Below, piece after piece: positions 1 to 5,928 of a stretch of DNA of 9,239 nt; the stretch's first letter is position 1; each line of letters opens with the position of its first letter. Source of the DNA: Acetobacteraceae bacterium. Its GTDB lineage: Bacteria; Pseudomonadota; Alphaproteobacteria; Acetobacterales; Acetobacteraceae. The notes under the pieces were generated by a model. It worked only from the letters and a program-made list of their open reading frames with translations, was not told where the DNA came from and searched no databases. The stretch spans positions 1 to 9,239 of the forward strand of contig DAICYU010000114.1 in assembly GCA_027311485.1 (NCBI GenBank), in the 5' to 3' direction. Made by a program: the position numbers and the translations under genes.

Positions 1-1
1 G

Positions 2-721
2 ATCGTCATCACCATGCTGCCCGCGGGGGAGCATGTGCGTGACGTCTATATGCACCAGGGCGGGATCATCGACGCGGTGAAGGCCACCAAGCCGCTGCTG
101 ATCGACTGCTCCACCATCGACGTCGACAGCGCCCGCACCGTCACCGCCGAAGCCGAGAAGGCTGGGCTGTCGATGCTGGATGCGCCGGTGTCCGGCGGCA
201 CGGTGGGGGCGCAGAACGGCACCCTGACCTTCATGGTCGGCGGGACGGACGATGCGTTCGCCCGCGGCAAGCCGATCCTGGAGGCGATGGGCAAGAACAT
301 CTTCCACGCCGGCGGCCCGGGTGCCGGCCAGGCGGTGAAGATCTGCAACAACATGATGCTCGCCATCAACATGGTCGGTGTCGCGGAAGGCTTCATCCTG
401 GCTGAGAAGCTCGGACTGGACTGGGGCAAGCTGCATGCGATCTGCTCGACCGCCACATCAAACTCCTGGGCGCTGGCGAACTACTGCCCGGCGCCGGGCA
501 CGGTGCCGACGGCGCCGTCGGCCCGCGACTACGCACCGGGCTTCATGGCCGCATTGATGGTCAAGGACGTGAAGCTGTCGCAGGCCGCGGCCGACGCGAC
601 CGGTTCGCCGACGCCGCTGGCCGCGAAGGCGCTGTCATTCTACCAGCAGGTGGTCGACGCCGGTGACGGTGCGAAGGATTTCTCGGTCGTGTTCCGCTGG
701 CTCGCCCAGCAGCCGCGATAG
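2..721 (+). CDS. mmsB: 3-hydroxyisobutyrate dehydrogenase, 5'-truncated by window edge
   Basis: This beta-hydroxyacid dehydrogenase oxidises 3-hydroxyisobutyrate to methylmalonate semialdehyde with NAD+, a cytosolic step of valine catabolism. The reading frame is already open at base 2 (I-V-I-T before the first Met at 14), so that Met is internal. About 239 residues are visible against roughly 290-300 in the family; the missing part is the N-terminal Rossmann GxGxMG region. Counting from the Met at 14, the substrate-binding segment DAPVSGG is at 56-62 and the catalytic motif GAGQAVKICNN at 103-113, with K109 as catalytic lysine and N112/N113 beside it. The C-terminal all-helical half has SWALANYCPAPG (151-162), RDYAPGF (171-177) and the cofactor-side KD (184-185), a pattern typical of MmsB. 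Tartronate semialdehyde reductase (GarR/GlxR) is the nearest alternative; the WAL-N-Y-PAPG segment favours MmsB. No valine-pathway partner is visible, because the upstream side is cut off. Confidence 0.88.
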   Translation: MVITMLPAGEHVRDVYMHQGGIIDAVKATKPLLIDCSTIDVDSARTVTAEAEKAGLSMLDAPVSGGTVGAQNGTLTFMVGGTDDAFARGKPILEAMGKNIFHAGGPGAGQAVKICNNMMLAINMVGVAEGFILAEKLGLDWGKLHAICSTATSNSWALANYCPAPGTVPTAPSARDYAPGFMAALMVKDVKLSQAAADATGSPTPLAAKALSFYQQVVDAGDGAKDFSVVFRWLAQQPR

Positions 722-732
722 CCCGAAGCACA

Positions 733-766
733 ATCGCTCGGCAGGATAAATCGCCCGCCGAGCGAT
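733..766 (+). terminator. Hairpin after mmsB, candidate terminator
   Basis: A perfect 10-bp inverted repeat, ATCGCTCGGC (733-742) and GCCGAGCGAT (757-766), encloses a 14-nt loop and starts 11 nt after the mmsB stop codon. No T-run follows, so classical intrinsic termination is not assured. Position and stem strength still make it the best candidate for the end of this transcript. Confidence 0.5.
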
Positions 767-848
767 ACGTCAGCGCATGCGTGGCGTCGGTATCTGATCC
801 GAAATTGGCCAGTTCTGTGCTGGTGCCGGCCGGATCGCCAGGGCGGAC

Positions 849-960
849 AAAGGCGCAATCCGCACTGCCGGGGCGGGCGAAGGCCCGCTATCCTCACTGT
901 CAAGGCGAAGGCCCGCTATCCGCACTGTCAAGGCGAAGGCGCGCTGTCCGCGCGGTGCCG
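849..960. repeat. 28-bp intergenic tandem repeat, about 3-4 copies
   Basis: Two near-identical 28-bp units lie head to tail at 877-904 and 905-932, differing at one base (t/g at 894/922). A third, diverged unit occupies 933-960. A more degenerate copy precedes them at about 849-876, offset by 30-32 bp. Each good unit starts GCGAAGGCCCGCTATCC. The first also forms a hairpin with the bases before it: GCGGGC (873-878), loop GAAG, GCCCGC (883-888). The array fills the gap between the convergent mmsB and dienelactone hydrolase genes and does not encode a plausible protein. Confidence 0.85.
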
Positions 961-989
961 AAGCCAACGCCGCGGGGCGCTGGCTTCGG
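958..989 (-). terminator. Strong hairpin after dienelactone hydrolase, candidate terminator
   Basis: CCGAAGCCA (958-966) pairs with TGGCTTCGG (981-989). After one mismatch the stem continues with CGCC (968-971) against GGCG (976-979), closed by a GCGG loop. On the - strand it begins 11 nt after the hydrolase stop codon. It lacks a clear T-tract. It faces the mmsB hairpin at 733-766, so the two convergent genes seem insulated from each other. Confidence 0.55.
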
Positions 990-1000
990 TGCGTTGGCAA

Positions 1001-1666
1001 TTACCCCAGGTGCTTGCCAAAGAATTCCACCGTCCGCTTCTGGGCAAGTTCGTAATCCGGCTTGCTGAAGCTGCCGCGTTCGTCACAGCCGAAGCCGTGC
1101 TGCGCGCCCATGTAGACGTAAATCTCGGCGTTCGGCTGCGCCGCGCGCACCGAGTCGACGTCGGTCATCGGGATAGAAGCGTCCTTTTCGCCGAAATGCA
1201 TCTGCACCGGGCAGTTCGGACGCTCATCCTTCGTGCCGGGAATGCCGCCGCCGTACCAGCAGGAGGCTGCCGCGAACTTGTGCGTCCGGGTCGCGCCCCA
1301 CCACGCCACGGTGCCGCCGAAGCAATACCCGACGATGCCCAACTTCTTGCCGGACAGATAATCGGCCGCGGCCTCGACGTCCTTCATGACCTCGGCGTCA
1401 TTCAGCTTCATGCGGTACTCGCGGCCCTTGGCGATGTCATCCTGGGTGTAGCCCAGTTCGACACCCTTTTCCGCCCGGTCGAACAGGGCCGGCGCCACCA
1501 CGGCATAGCCCAGCGCGGCGAACCGGTCCGCCATGTCACGGATGTGGTGATTGACGCCGAAAATCTCCTGCACGACGACGACGCCGTGCTTCGCATCCTT
1601 CGGCCCGGCGACATAGGCCGAAAAGCTGAAGCCGTCGGCTGACTTTAATTGAATGGTCTCACCCAT
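1001..1666 (-). CDS. Dienelactone hydrolase family protein
   Basis: A 221-residue alpha/beta hydrolase of the dienelactone hydrolase (DLH) family. Members hydrolyse 4-carboxymethylenebut-2-en-4-olide to maleylacetate in chloroaromatic degradation, or related esters and lactones in the cytosol. The Cys-Asp-His triad is complete: C115 in GYCFGG (113-118), D162 in FGEKDASIP and H190 in AQHGF. E34 in VVQEIFG is the conserved Glu that interacts with the nucleophile. Length is close to the family norm of about 230-250 residues. No signal peptide is seen. The start is supported by a GGGAGGG ribosome binding site at 1671-1677, 4 nt before the ATG. The flippase lies upstream on the same strand, about 126 bp away, and is probably transcribed separately. 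No ring-cleavage dioxygenase or maleylacetate reductase is adjacent, so the true substrate is uncertain; many chromosomal DLHs are general esterases. Confidence 0.92.
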   Translation of the reverse strand: MGETIQLKSADGFSFSAYVAGPKDAKHGVVVVQEIFGVNHHIRDMADRFAALGYAVVAPALFDRAEKGVELGYTQDDIAKGREYRMKLNDAEVMKDVEAAADYLSGKKLGIVGYCFGGTVAWWGATRTHKFAAASCWYGGGIPGTKDERPNCPVQMHFGEKDASIPMTDVDSVRAAQPNAEIYVYMGAQHGFGCDERGSFSKPDYELAQKRTVEFFGKHLG

Positions 1667-1672
1667 CTAACC

Positions 1673-1696
1673 CTCCCGCGTGTTGTGCGCGGGGAG
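1673..1696 (-). promoter_or_regulatory. Leader hairpin overlapping the hydrolase ribosome binding site
   Basis: On the - strand, CTCCCCGCG (1688-1696) can pair with CGCGGGAG (1673-1680) across a 7-nt loop, with one bulged C. The 3' arm includes the first part of the GGGAGGG ribosome binding site (1671-1677), so folding would partly hide it. The pairing is visible in the sequence; a regulatory role is inference. If transcription starts near 1688, the 5' arm would be incomplete. Confidence 0.35.
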
Positions 1697-1722
1697 CATG
1701 GCCAAAACGCCCGGCCCGTCAA
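1695..1722 (-). promoter_or_regulatory. Candidate sigma-70 promoter for dienelactone hydrolase
   Basis: On the - strand, TTGACG (1717-1722) is a near-perfect -35 element. After a 16-bp spacer, CATGCT (1695-1700) is a weak -10 (three consensus matches). The position, about 30 bp before the hydrolase start and downstream of the flippase stop, suits a separate hydrolase promoter. The weak -10 keeps confidence low. Confidence 0.3.
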
Positions 1723-1792
1723 CCGCTGAACGGTGACGAATCCGATGGCCGCACCCGATGGTCCTGGCCGGAAGACGGCGGCTTTTGCCCGA

Positions 1793-3307
1793 TCAACCCG
1801 GTCTGCACCGGAGCAGACGCAGCACATCGTGTTCGGCGCCCTTCGGCCGGCCGGCCAGGCGCCACGCTGTGAGCAGGACGGCGGCATAGATCATGGCCCC
1901 GGACAGCGCCGCTTCGACCAGCGCTGTCAGGCCAGTATCGTTGGTCCACCCCAGCCCGGCCGCGACGAGCGTGGCTGCCATGATTGCGATGGACAGGACC
2001 GGCCGCCACACCTCCCGCGCCAGCGCGGCAGGGGTTACGCCGAACTGGCGCAGCGCGGTGGCGACGGTCAGCACCTGTTCCAACAGCACGGCGGCTGCCA
2101 CGGCGGTTGCGGCGCCAGCCAGGCCGGACACAGGGATCAGCAGCAGCAGAAGGCCAAGCCGCGTGGCGGCTCCCACCAGGGTGATGCCGACCAGGCGGCC
2201 CAACAGGGCATAGGCGCTCAACAGATGCAGGCTCAAATGGCCAAAGACCATGGCCGTGAAACTCAGCGACAGGACGCGCAGCACCGGCACCGCCTGTTCC
2301 CAGCCCGCCCCGAAGGCCAGCCGCACCAGCGGCGCGGCAACCAGTGACAGTCCGACACCGGCCGGCAGCCCGATCAGGGCCGCGAAGCCGATCAGGCGCA
2401 GCAGCGCCTCGGCCGGATCGGTCCGTTCCTGCCGTCCGGCGGCGAAGCCCGAGAACGCCGCCCTGCCCAGCGGCTCGATGATCTCGGTCGAGGGCAGGGC
2501 GGCGATTTCCGCCCCGACGGCGAAAAGCCCGACCGCGGCGGGGTTCATCAGCCGCCCGATCAGCAGGCTGTCGATACGGTCGCGGACCAGGACGGCGACG
2601 CTGAGCAGCCAGGTCCAGCCGGAATAGCCGGCAAGGCCCCGCCACGCCCGTATGGACAGGGACGGGCGATAGGGGTGCATCACGTAGCTCATGACGACGC
2701 GCAGTGTCCGGTTGACGCCCATGCCGACCAGCATCGCCACATAGGACCGCAGCAATACGGCCGCGCTGATCGCGGCGATGATGCCGCACAGTTTCGGCAG
2801 CACCATAATGGCGAATTCCTTGTGGAAGGCGAAGTCGCGCCGGAAGTCCACCGCGCCAATGTTGGAGAATGCGTCCAGCAGCGGCAGGCAGGCGATGACC
2901 AGCAGCACCGGGCCGAGTCGCGGATCGGCGAAGAAACGGGCGGCGGGAAAGGCCAGCAGCGCGACGCAGAGCGTGACCGACAAGCCGCGCAGCAGGTTCA
3001 GGGTGAAGGCGGTGTCGTAGAAGGTCCGGCTGGGTGATGGTTCGCGAATGACCGCTTCCTCGGTGCCCAGCGTCATCATGCCGTCGATGGTCTGCATGAA
3101 GCCGCTGGCAAGCGCGATGATGCCGAAATCGGCTGGGCGGATCAGGCGAACCAGCACCAGTGTGCTGATCAGTCCGAGGATGCGCATGCCCCAGCGCCAC
3201 GCCATGACCCAACCGGCGCCGCGCGCGGTGCGCGCCAGCAGGCTGGCGGTCTGGCCGACGATCGGGGTGAGGGTTTCGGGCACCGGCGAATAATTATCAT
3301 GCCGCAT
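1793..3307 (-). CDS. Polysaccharide/lipopolysaccharide flippase (MOP superfamily, Wzx/WzxC-like)
   Basis: A 504-residue multi-pass inner-membrane protein of the MOP superfamily. Such proteins flip undecaprenyl-linked oligosaccharides across the inner membrane for exopolysaccharide or O-antigen assembly. The N-terminal segment GAGWVMAWRWGMRILGLIST (about 30-49) and the following LVRLIRPADFGIIALA resemble the first helix and loop of WzxC/RfbX-type exporters. RDRIDSLLIGRLMNPAAVGLF (about 242-262) resembles the conserved mid-protein segment. Hydrophobic stretches at about 106-120, 131-147, 169-186, 230-242, 303-325, 345-365, 370-391, 394-415, 437-453 and 463-484 support 12 or more membrane segments. 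The frame stays open upstream to 3577, but the Met at 3307 is preferred: it is just ahead of the conserved N-terminus and does not overlap the divergent gene. Its ribosome binding site is poor, so the start is uncertain. No glycosyltransferase, polymerase or chain-length regulator is adjacent, so the exported glycan is unknown. Confidence 0.85.
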   Translation of the reverse strand: MRHDNYSPVPETLTPIVGQTASLLARTARGAGWVMAWRWGMRILGLISTLVLVRLIRPADFGIIALASGFMQTIDGMMTLGTEEAVIREPSPSRTFYDTAFTLNLLRGLSVTLCVALLAFPAARFFADPRLGPVLLVIACLPLLDAFSNIGAVDFRRDFAFHKEFAIMVLPKLCGIIAAISAAVLLRSYVAMLVGMGVNRTLRVVMSYVMHPYRPSLSIRAWRGLAGYSGWTWLLSVAVLVRDRIDSLLIGRLMNPAAVGLFAVGAEIAALPSTEIIEPLGRAAFSGFAAGRQERTDPAEALLRLIGFAALIGLPAGVGLSLVAAPLVRLAFGAGWEQAVPVLRVLSLSFTAMVFGHLSLHLLSAYALLGRLVGITLVGAATRLGLLLLLIPVSGLAGAATAVAAAVLLEQVLTVATALRQFGVTPAALAREVWRPVLSIAIMAATLVAAGLGWTNDTGLTALVEAALSGAMIYAAVLLTAWRLAGRPKGAEHDVLRLLRCRPG

Positions 3308-3362
3308 CGGCCGAGCGACAGGGAATATGGACTCGTTGCGCTGGGGCGAGGCATGATGTGGC

Positions 3363-4049
3363 ATGAGCATCATTCTGCACGACCTCGCGGGCGCTGATCC
3401 CGACCTGCGATTCAGCCCGTACTGCTGGCGCATCCGATTTGCGCTGGCGCACAAGGGATTGCCCGTCGAAACGATTCCCTGGCGATTTACGGAGCGGGAC
3501 GCGCTGGCGTTTTCGGGGCAGGGGAAGGTGCCGGTCATCCAGGATGGCGGCAAGACCGTGTTCGACAGCTGGAGCATCGCCGAACACCTGGAGGCGGCTT
3601 ACCCGACGCCGACGTTGTTCGGCGGCGCTGCGGGCAAGGCGCATGCGGCCTTCATCAACGCCTGGGCCGACTCGATCATGGTCGGCGGCATCGCTCGGCT
3701 GATCGTCCGCGACCTGCTGGACGTCATCGACCCCAAGGACCGGGATTATTTCCGATCCAGCCGGGAAGCCCGGTTCGGCCAGACGCTGGAGGAGGTCCAG
3801 GCGGGGCGGGAGGATCGGGTTGCGGCGTTTCGTGAGTCCCTGATGCCGGTCCGGCTGGTGCTGCGCCGCCAGGAATGGCTGGGGGGCGCGGCGCCCAGCT
3901 ATGCCGACCATATCGTTGCCGGCACGCTGATGTGGCCGTCCTGCGCCAGCCGGTTTGCCTTGCTGACCGAGGACGATCCGGTGGCTGGCTGGTTCGGTCG
4001 GATGCTGGACCTGTACGGCGGCCTGGGGCGGGCGGCGAAGCGGGCGTAA
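3363..4049 (+). CDS. Glutathione S-transferase family protein, beta-etherase (LigE)-like
   Basis: A 228-residue cytosolic glutathione S-transferase with an N-terminal thioredoxin fold (about 1-82) and a C-terminal helical domain (about 90-220). The segment RFSPYCWRIRFALAHKGL (16-33) holds the likely active-site SPYC (18-21). VPV (56-58) supplies the cis-proline turn, and DSWSIAEHLE (68-77) matches the glutathione-gamma-Glu binding region. The spacing and the SPYxWR-KYAL-HKG-like pattern resemble the LigE/beta-etherase group, which cleaves lignin-type beta-aryl ethers, more than classical alpha or theta classes. PSYADHIV (178-185) is the N-capping box of the C-terminal domain. The start at 3363 follows a GGGGCGAGG ribosome binding site (about 3343-3351). 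The gene is divergent from the flippase. No other lig genes are in the window, so a generic detoxification role is equally possible. Confidence 0.85.
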   Translation: MSIILHDLAGADPDLRFSPYCWRIRFALAHKGLPVETIPWRFTERDALAFSGQGKVPVIQDGGKTVFDSWSIAEHLEAAYPTPTLFGGAAGKAHAAFINAWADSIMVGGIARLIVRDLLDVIDPKDRDYFRSSREARFGQTLEEVQAGREDRVAAFRESLMPVRLVLRRQEWLGGAAPSYADHIVAGTLMWPSCASRFALLTEDDPVAGWFGRMLDLYGGLGRAAKRA

Positions 4050-4108
4050 GCCGGGCGTCCAGAAAACCTGGCGCGACTGAGCCGCCGTGGGTCCAGCGCA
4101 CGGTATTA

Positions 4109-4138
4109 TGGGGCGCCGCGTTTTGGGGCGCCGTGTTC
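4109..4138. repeat. 15-bp tandem duplication
   Basis: Two 15-bp units, TGGGGCGCCGCGTTT (4109-4123) and TGGGGCGCCGTGTTC (4124-4138), differ at two positions. A shorter, degenerate third copy begins at 4139 (cggggccgcgg). The repeat lies between the 3' ends of the convergent glutathione S-transferase and yjbQ genes. Confidence 0.65.
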
Positions 4139-4149
4139 CGGGGCCGCGG

Positions 4150-4179
4150 CGGCCGTTACGACAGGCGATGCAACGGCCG
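4150..4179. terminator. Hairpin between convergent genes, candidate two-way terminator
   Basis: CGGCCGTT (4150-4157) and AACGGCCG (4172-4179) form a perfect 8-bp stem with a 14-nt loop. It lies 100 bp after the glutathione S-transferase stop and 35 bp after the yjbQ stop, so it could end transcription from either side. No T-tract is evident on either strand. Confidence 0.4.
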
Positions 4180-4214
4180 AAGCGCAATCATCAGGGGGCG
4201 TGGCCGAACGGTCG

Positions 4215-4631
4215 TTACGATCCCAGCAGATGCAGGACAATACTGCGGGTCTGCGCGGCGGTGCGATGTTCAAACAGGTAGATCGCCTGCCATGTTCCCA
4301 GCGTCGGTGTGCCGCGCTGCACCGGGATCGACAGGCTGGCCTGCGTCAGGACGGATTTAATGTGCGCCGGCATGTCATCCGGCCCCTCGATACTATGCCG
4401 ATACCGACCGTCCTCCGGCACCAGCCGGCGCAGGAAGTCGATCAGATCGGCCCGGACGTCCGGATCGGCGTTTTCCTGAATAGTCAATGACGCCGAGGTA
4501 TGCCGGCAAAACAGCGTCAGCAGCCCGGTGCGAATGCCCTGCTGCGCCGTCCAGGCGTGGACCGGCTTTGTGATGTCGTAGAGAGCCTGTCCGCGGGTTT
4601 CGACGGTCAGCGTATGAAGCGTCTGTTGCAT
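4215..4631 (-). CDS. yjbQ: YjbQ family protein (UPF0047, secondary thiamine-phosphate synthase enzyme)
   Basis: A 138-residue single-domain protein of the YjbQ/UPF0047 family. Members form small metal-binding trimers, and E. coli YjbQ shows weak thiamine-phosphate synthase activity; the physiological role is unresolved. The family signatures are intact: FCRHTSASLTIQEN (41-54), EGPDDMPAHIK (82-92), SLSIPV (99-104) and LGTWQAIYLFEHR (111-123), which supply the conserved His, Asp and Glu residues. The frame also has a Met at 4652. I prefer 4631: homologues begin at about MQQTLHTLTVETRG, the resulting length equals that of E. coli YjbQ, and an AGG lies just upstream, whereas no ribosome binding site precedes 4652. 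The gene converges with the glutathione S-transferase. Upstream on the same strand, a gap of about 255 bp full of repeats separates it from the hydroxyacid dehydrogenase, so it is probably transcribed alone. Confidence 0.9.
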   Translation of the reverse strand: MQQTLHTLTVETRGQALYDITKPVHAWTAQQGIRTGLLTLFCRHTSASLTIQENADPDVRADLIDFLRRLVPEDGRYRHSIEGPDDMPAHIKSVLTQASLSIPVQRGTPTLGTWQAIYLFEHRTAAQTRSIVLHLLGS

Positions 4632-4659
4632 TGTGCCTGTTTGGGGATTCATTCAGCTA

Positions 4660-4695
4660 GCCGCAACCGGGCAGCGCGCCGTAACCGGGTATCCG
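4660..4695. repeat. 18-bp tandem duplication upstream of yjbQ
   Basis: Two adjacent 18-bp units begin at 4660 (GCCGCAACCGGGCAGCGC) and 4678 (GCCGTAACCGGGTATCCG). They match at 12 of 18 positions, strongest in the GCCGYAACCGGG core. They lie just upstream of yjbQ, in a gap of about 255 bp that holds no gene. CAGCTAGCC occurs at 4654-4662 and again at 4783-4791, at the edge of the next repeat. Confidence 0.5.
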
Positions 4696-4747
4696 CTGCA
4701 ACACGCACGGCCAAGCGGCGCGCGCGGCTCAAGCGCTGGGGCCGTCA

Positions 4748-4773
4748 GGCCGCCGGCCCGCGCCCGGCCGGCC
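4748..4773. other. GC-rich hairpin in repeat-bearing gap
   Basis: GGCCGCCGG (4748-4756) pairs with CCGG (4764-4767) and CGGCC (4769-4773) around a 7-nt loop, giving a 9-bp all-GC stem with a single bulged C. On the - strand it lies about 114 nt after the hydroxyacid dehydrogenase stop. It could be a transcript end or a structured spacer. Confidence 0.4.
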
Positions 4774-4788
4774 CATCCCACGCAGCTA

Positions 4789-4832
4789 GCCCGTCACACA
4801 TGGCCTGCCCGTCACACATGGCCTGCCCTTCA
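4789..4832. repeat. 18-bp perfect tandem repeat
   Basis: Two identical 18-bp units (GCCCGTCACACATGGCCT) occupy 4789-4806 and 4807-4824. A partial third copy follows at 4825-4832 with one mismatch in eight bases. Perfect identity suggests recent slippage or duplication. I see no open reading frame with a recognisable product here. Confidence 0.8.
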
Positions 4833-4850
4833 CGCCGCGAGCCAGGCCGG

Positions 4851-4870
4851 CGCGGTCCGGGTAGGACGCG
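4851..4870 (-). terminator. Short hairpin after hydroxyacid dehydrogenase, candidate terminator
   Basis: CGCG and TCC (4851-4854, 4856-4858) pair with GGA and CGCG (4864-4870) around the 5-nt loop GGGTA, with one bulged G: a 7-bp stem. On the - strand it begins 16 nt after the gene's stop codon. It overlaps the 16-bp repeat at 4857-4886, and no T-tract follows. Confidence 0.35.
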
Positions 4871-4886
4871 GGCCGGGTAGGGCGCG
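4857..4886. repeat. 16-bp-period direct repeat abutting a stop codon
   Basis: CCGGGTAGGACGCG (4857-4870) recurs as CCGGGTAGGGCGCG (4873-4886), 13 of 14 bases identical. The second copy ends directly against the TGA stop codon of the - strand dehydrogenase (4887-4889). Confidence 0.6.
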
Positions 4887-5816
4887 TCAGTCCGGCTGCG
4901 TCGCCTTGTGGGCGACCAGGGCCATCAGCCGGCGGTCACGCCATTCCTGGCGAACCGGCTGCAAATTCGCCGGCAGCTCGGCGCGGCGGGCCTCCTGCAG
5001 GCGACCGACCAGCGCGGCATCCCATTCCAGCGGCTTCATCTGGTCCTGCATTTTTGCATACAACGGGCCGTAGCGGTTGCAATAGTCGGCCAAGCCGCCG
5101 GGGGCGTTCAGATCGATCGTCTCCAGCGGCCCCATGAAGGCCCAGCGCAGGCCCAGGCCGTGCTTGACCAATGCGTCCAGGTCCGCCGGGGAGATCACGT
5201 CGTCGGCCAGCAGCCGGAACGCTTCGGCCAGCAGCGCGCCCTGCAGGCGGTTCAGCGCGAAGCCGTCGATCTCCTTCTTCACCGTCGCCGGCACTTGGCC
5301 GGCTTTGCGCATCAGGTCACCGGCGCGTTCGACCGCGGCGGCATCGGTCCAGGGCGCGGGGCAGATTTCCACCAGCGGCACAAGGTACGGCGGATTGACC
5401 GGATGCGCGATCAGGCAGCGGTTGCGAGTCTTCAGATGCTCGGTGAACGCACTGGCGGGAATGCCGGAGGAGGACGAACCGATCACCGCATCCGGCCTGG
5501 CGGCTCGTTCCAGCTCGGTGAACAGTGGGCGCTTGACGTCCACCCGTTCCGGCGCGTTTTCCTGGATGTAGTCGGCGGTGTGAACCGCGTCCCAGATCGT
5601 CTGCGCCGGCTTGATGCGGGCGCGCACCGTGTCCGGCTCATCCGCCAGCAGGCCGGCGGCGCGCAGCTCCGGCAGGCGGTCGGCGATGAAGCCGATGGCC
5701 GCTGCCACCTGCTGCGGGAACTGGTCCCACAACGCCACCTGGAAGCCTGCGCGGGCGAATACGATCGCCCAGGCGCGCCCGATCAAACCGGCGCCGATAA
5801 CCGCGACGTTCGTCAT
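4887..5816 (-). CDS. 3-hydroxyacyl-CoA dehydrogenase family protein, lambda-crystallin/L-gulonate 3-dehydrogenase-like
   Basis: A 309-residue cytosolic NAD-dependent dehydrogenase that oxidises a 3-hydroxy acid at C3. It has an N-terminal Rossmann fold with GAGLIG (8-13) and D31 at the end of the second strand, which predicts NAD(H) rather than NADP(H). SSSSGIP (114-120), HPVNPP (138-143), E150 and LNRLQ (188-192) give the Ser-His-Glu-Asn set of the 3-hydroxyacyl-CoA dehydrogenase fold. GLGLRWAFMGPLETIDLNAPGG (220-241) is characteristic of lambda-crystallin (L-gulonate 3-dehydrogenase), so a free hydroxy acid such as L-gulonate is a likelier substrate than an acyl-CoA. L-carnitine dehydrogenase is a related alternative. 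The start at 5816 has a strong AAGGAG ribosome binding site at 5826-5831, 9 nt upstream; the longer open frame to 5939 would cross the divergent gene's start. It shares a 112-bp control region with the D-2-hydroxyacid dehydrogenase. Confidence 0.88.
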   Translation of the reverse strand: MTNVAVIGAGLIGRAWAIVFARAGFQVALWDQFPQQVAAAIGFIADRLPELRAAGLLADEPDTVRARIKPAQTIWDAVHTADYIQENAPERVDVKRPLFTELERAARPDAVIGSSSSGIPASAFTEHLKTRNRCLIAHPVNPPYLVPLVEICPAPWTDAAAVERAGDLMRKAGQVPATVKKEIDGFALNRLQGALLAEAFRLLADDVISPADLDALVKHGLGLRWAFMGPLETIDLNAPGGLADYCNRYGPLYAKMQDQMKPLEWDAALVGRLQEARRAELPANLQPVRQEWRDRRLMALVAHKATQPD

Positions 5817-5870
5817 GTGCTGATTCTCCTTGCCGCGGCTCATGCCACGGCAGGGGGAGCTGCGGCAACC

Positions 5871-5908
5871 GCTTGCGCGCTGCCGCCGCCCGCGCCAGTT
5901 TCGCAAGC
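5871..5908. promoter_or_regulatory. Inverted repeat in the divergent control region
   Basis: GCTTGCG (5871-5877) and CGCAAGC (5902-5908) form a perfect 7-bp inverted repeat separated by 24 bp. It lies between the two divergent dehydrogenases, 21 bp before the D-2-hydroxyacid dehydrogenase start. It could be a shared operator, but no regulator gene is in the window and I could not identify convincing -35/-10 boxes beside it. Confidence 0.3.
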
Positions 5909-5928
5909 CGGAAGTGGAGGGAACATAC

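Noticed and set aside
898..931. TTGACA-like -35 boxes on the - strand in each 28-bp repeat unit
   Set aside because: No -10 element lies at 16-18 bp spacing, and the boxes would fire downstream of the hydrolase towards the end of mmsB; they are a by-product of the repeat.
849..960. CRISPR array
   Set aside because: The units are directly adjacent with no spacers, and no cas gene is present.
1719..3212. Long open frame (497 codons) on the - strand within the flippase region
   Set aside because: It overlaps the flippase in another frame of the same strand. Its product is Arg/Gly/Pro-rich without membrane segments, whereas the flippase frame shows clear family features.
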